Shown here: piece by piece, positions 13,885 through 16,008 of the stretch
Numbering within the stretch: position 1 is the stretch's first letter
Layout: every line of letters begins with the position of its first letter
Source of the DNA: Pelagibacteraceae bacterium
Lineage (GTDB): Bacteria; Pseudomonadota; Alphaproteobacteria; Pelagibacterales; Pelagibacteraceae
DNA length: 16,008 nt
Direction of reading: 5' to 3'
NCBI GenBank assembly: GCA_008638025.1
Contig: VTPF01000006.1
Location: 1 to 16,008 of the forward strand
Position numbers and translations under genes: made by a program
Notes under the pieces: model-generated
Databases searched by the model: none
The model's input: the letters and a program-made list of their open reading frames with translations, nothing else
What the model was told of the DNA's origin: nothing

Positions 13885-15153
13885 ATGAACCTCCAAGAAT
13901 TAAAAGATAAGTCTCCAGCAGATTTAATATTAGAAGCAGAAAAACTGGGTATTGAAAATCCTAGTACGATGCGAAAGCAAGAAATTCTTTTTGCTATTCT
14001 AAAAAAATTTGCTGAAAAAAACGAACAGATAACTGCAAGCGGTGTACTAGAAACATTACAAGACGGTTTTGGTTTTTTAAGAGCAATGGAGTCCAATTAT
14101 TTACCTGGTCCCGATGATATTTATGTAAGCCCAAGTCAGATCAAAAGGTTTGGTTTGAGAAAAGGTGACACGGTTGAAGGAGAAATTAGAGCTCCTAAAG
14201 AACAAGAAAGATATTTCGCTCTTTTAAAAGTGAATAAAATTAATTTTGAAGATCCTGAAAAAACAAGAAATAAAATAAATTTTGATAATTTAACTCCTCT
14301 ATACCCACAAGAAAAAATAAAATTAGAAGTAGAAAATACAAAAATTGAAAAAAAAGCTGATGTTACAACAAGATTAATAGATTTAATTGCTCCTATCGGA
14401 AAGGGTCAACGATCGTTAATTGTTTCTCCTCCTAGAACCGGAAAAACAGTAGTTTTACAAAACATAGCTCACTCGATAACGACCAATCATCCAGAAATAT
14501 ATTTAATAGTTTTATTAATTGATGAACGACCAGAAGAAGTTACGGATATGCAACGTTCGGTTAAAGGAGAGGTGGTGAGCTCTACTTTTGATGAACCAGC
14601 AATGCGCCACGTTCAGGTTGCTGAAATGGTTATAGAAAAAGCTAAGCGTTTGGCAGAACATAAAAAAGATGTGGTCATTTTATTAGATTCTATTACGAGA
14701 TTAGGAAGAGCCTACAATGCTGTAGTGCCAAGTTCTGGAAAAGTATTAACTGGTGGTGTTGATGCAAATGCATTGCAAAGACCAAAAAGATTTTTTGGTG
14801 CCGCACGAAATATAGAAGAGGGAGGCTCTTTAACTATTATATCAACTGCTTTAATTGAAACAGGATCTAGAATGGACGAGGTTATTTTTGAAGAGTTTAA
14901 AGGAACGGGTAATTCAGAGGTAATTATGGATAGAAAAGTTGCTGATAAGAGAATTTATCCTGCCATTGATATAACCAAGTCAGGGACAAGAAAAGAAGAA
15001 CTTCTTTTAAGTAAAGATGAGTTGGCCAAAATGAATGTTTTGCGAAGAATTATAAATCCTATGGGAACCATGGATGCCGTTGAATTTATGATAGGCAAAT
15101 TAAGAGAGACAAAAAATAATGCAGAATTTTTTGACTCTATGAATAAATCTTAA
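13885..15153 (+). CDS. rho: Transcription termination factor Rho
   Basis: Rho is the hexameric RNA-dependent ATPase that terminates transcription. The 422 residues match the family length. In order: an N-terminal helical domain (1-45), a cold-shock-like RNA-binding domain with DGFGFLR (60-66) and [10 protein letters not shown] (77-86), the P-loop SPPRTGKT (181-188), [10 protein letters not shown] (213-222), Walker [17 protein letters not shown] (263-278), the Q-loop GKVLTGGVD (285-293), and [16 protein letters not shown] (356-371) with the R-loop. E. coli has PPKAGKT at the P-loop and this has PPRTGKT, a normal variant. It has its own promoter and a leader of only about 20 bases, too short for an E. 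coli-type autoregulatory leader. Its stop directly abuts the stop of the convergent trm112-like gene. Confidence 0.97.
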   Translation: MNLQELKDKSPADLILEAEKLGIENPSTMRKQEILFAILKKFAEKNEQITASGVLETLQDGFGFLRAMESNYLPGPDDIYVSPSQIKRFGLRKGDTVEGEIRAPKEQERYFALLKVNKINFEDPEKTRNKINFDNLTPLYPQEKIKLEVENTKIEKKADVTTRLIDLIAPIGKGQRSLIVSPPRTGKTVVLQNIAHSITTNHPEIYLIVLLIDERPEEVTDMQRSVKGEVVSSTFDEPAMRHVQVAEMVIEKAKRLAEHKKDVVILLDSITRLGRAYNAVVPSSGKVLTGGVDANALQRPKRFFGAARNIEEGGSLTIISTALIETGSRMDEVIFEEFKGTGNSEVIMDRKVADKRIYPAIDITKSGTRKEELLLSKDELAKMNVLRRIINPMGTMDAVEFMIGKLRETKNNAEFFDSMNKS

Positions 15154-15327
15154 TTATTTTTTTATTTTTCTTGCTTCTTCCGGAAGCATGATGGGAATAC
15201 CGTCTTTAACCGGATAGGCTAGTCCAGATTTTTTTGCAATTAGCTCTTGCTTGTCTTCATCATAAATAAGCTTTTCTTTTGATAAAGGACATACCAACAT
15301 AGAAATTAGCCTTTTATTCATTGCCAT
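15154..15327 (-). CDS. Trm112-like (UPF0434/YcaR family) small protein
   Basis: The protein, MAMNKRLISMLVCPLSKEKLIYDE..., matches the alphaproteobacterial Trm112-like family: MLVCP, then LIYDEDKQELIAKKSGLAYPVKDGIPIML. I chose the ATG at 15327-15325 (57 residues), which leaves 1 base after the lonN-type stop and gives the usual family length of about 60. An in-frame ATG at 15360 would give 68 residues but overlaps the upstream gene by 32 bases and adds residues unlike the family; the ATG at 15321 is also possible. Only one cysteine (in LVCP) is present, so the zinc site of classical Trm112 is incomplete. Trm112 proteins of other organisms activate methyltransferases; a bacterial role is not established. 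Pairing with a Lon-N protein is common in this class. Confidence 0.85.
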   Translation of the reverse strand: MAMNKRLISMLVCPLSKEKLIYDEDKQELIAKKSGLAYPVKDGIPIMLPEEARKIKK

Positions 15328-15328
15328 A

Positions 15329-16000
15329 TCAATGAATTTTTTTTCCAGAATCTTGACCATTACCCAAGATGTAAAAATTAATTATTTGGTTTAAAATATT
15401 ATTTCTTTCTTCAATAGAAGTAGTTTCTAATAATCTTTGTTTTTCACCAATTGTGAACGGGCATATCATGGCCAGAGAGTTAATAAGTTGGCTTGGTTCG
15501 ACTTTTTCGACGATGCTCCAGTCAGTAGAAAGTTGAAACATTTTAAAAAATTTTTTTGTTTTATCAATTAATTCTAATAATTGTTCTTGATCAATATTTT
15601 TTTCTTTTTCTTCTTCTAATAAATCTTGTTCATATTCAGCATAAGAAACTTTAAAAGTTCGATATAGCTTTTCAGTTGGAATTTCTTCGATAATTTTAAA
15701 TCTTGTTACTCCTTCTAAATTAATTAAATATCTACCGTCTGGTGTTGAGGTGTGTTTTTGTATTATTCCCACACATCCTGTGTCAAATACAGCTGGCTTT
15801 TCTTTAGAAACAATTTGAATATTTGGCTGAGTTATGCCAATAAATTTTTTTTTAGACAAGGCATCCTCTGTCATCTGTTTGTAGCGAGGCTCAAATATAT
15901 TTAAGGGCAATACTGTTCCAGGAAAAAAGATAGTGTTAGGCAAAGGGAACACAGGAATATCTTCTGGTATATTTTCTAATGTAATTTTGTTTTTTTTCAT
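15329..16000 (-). CDS. LON N-terminal (substrate-binding) domain protein
   Basis: The 223-residue protein starts the LON domain with IPVFPLPNTIFFPGTVLPLNIFEPRY (15-40), the beta-strand signature of the Lon protease N-domain. GCVGIIQKHTSTPDGRYLINLEGVTRF (75-101) follows and is also typical. A helical second half (about 125-210) is rich in acidic residues. There is no AAA+ or protease domain, so it is a stand-alone Lon-N protein. Its function is unknown; such domains usually bind unfolded peptides. The last bases of the window upstream of the start (TTA at 16001-16003, TAA on this strand) could be the stop of another gene; in many alphaproteobacteria a thioredoxin-like gene sits there. No Shine-Dalgarno site is seen. 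Confidence 0.9.
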   Translation of the reverse strand: MKKNKITLENIPEDIPVFPLPNTIFFPGTVLPLNIFEPRYKQMTEDALSKKKFIGITQPNIQIVSKEKPAVFDTGCVGIIQKHTSTPDGRYLINLEGVTRFKIIEEIPTEKLYRTFKVSYAEYEQDLLEEEKEKNIDQEQLLELIDKTKKFFKMFQLSTDWSIVEKVEPSQLINSLAMICPFTIGEKQRLLETTSIEERNNILNQIINFYILGNGQDSGKKIH

Positions 16001-16008
16001 TTAATATT

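Noticed and set aside
15172..15188. Hairpin TGCTTC-TTCCG-GAAGCA near the rho end as a terminator
   Set aside because: The T-rich tract lies before the hairpin in the plus direction, and the minus direction has an A-rich tail, so neither strand has the hairpin-then-U order. It also lies in the trm112-like coding sequence.
15154..15360. Longer start (15360) for the Trm112-like gene
   Set aside because: It would overlap the upstream Lon-N gene by 32 bases and add 11 residues unlike the family. The ATG at 15327 fits the usual length and leaves a 1-base gap.

Overview
The window looks like a piece of an AT-rich, streamlined alphaproteobacterial chromosome. By hand counts on sample stretches it is roughly 30% G+C. 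The gene order is the alphaproteobacterial origin-proximal set: his genes, hslVU, smr, tim44, fxsA, secB, dnaQ, coaE, aroE, maf, ppsR, then hemE, hemH, hemJ and rho. Gaps between same-strand genes are 0-9 bases or 4-base ATGA overlaps, lysine codons are frequent, and almost no gene has a Shine-Dalgarno site. This suits a free-living marine lineage such as SAR11/Pelagibacterales or a similar group. The histidine genes argue against an obligate intracellular rickettsia. The species assignment is inference.

Layout. (1) Positions 1-3760, minus strand: an apparent operon hisB-hisH-hisA-hisF-hisE, then a HIT hydrolase and a GNAT acetyltransferase that runs off the left edge. HisE acts early in histidine synthesis. 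HisA, HisH/HisF and HisB carry out the middle steps. hisG, hisI, hisC and hisD are not here. (2) Positions 3761-3861: a 101-base divergent control region with an inverted repeat. (3) Positions 3862-5730, plus strand: hslV-hslU, the bacterial proteasome-like protease. (4) Positions 5725-6757, minus strand: a Smr-domain protein (GTG start) and a Tim44-like membrane-anchored protein that overlap. (5) Positions 6806-7643, plus strand: fxsA and a diverged secB. (6) Positions 7630-11098, minus strand: the tightly packed operon ppsR-maf-aroE-coaE-dnaQ. (7) Positions 11099-11365: a 267-base divergent gap between ppsR and hemE. In Caulobacter and Rickettsia the same neighbourhood holds the chromosomal replication origin, so this is the most interesting part of the window. 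It has two exact TTAA-N7-TTAA motifs, a perfect 9-bp tandem repeat, an A/T-rich core and a strongly strand-asymmetric C-rich stretch, but no consensus DnaA box. (8) Positions 11366-15153, plus strand: hemE-hemH-hemJ (late haem synthesis), then rho behind a good sigma-70-like promoter. (9) Positions 15154-16000, minus strand: a Lon-N-domain protein followed by a Trm112-like small protein.

Genes on both sides of the hemE/ppsR gap point away from it, as expected if replication starts there. All three convergent gene pairs (hslU/smr, secB/dnaQ, rho/trm112) overlap or abut, leaving no room for ordinary intrinsic terminators. I saw no tRNA, rRNA, CRISPR array, insertion sequence, phage gene or toxin-antitoxin module. 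Apart from the origin candidate, the window is mostly conserved housekeeping sequence, and I found no clearly undescribed multi-gene system.
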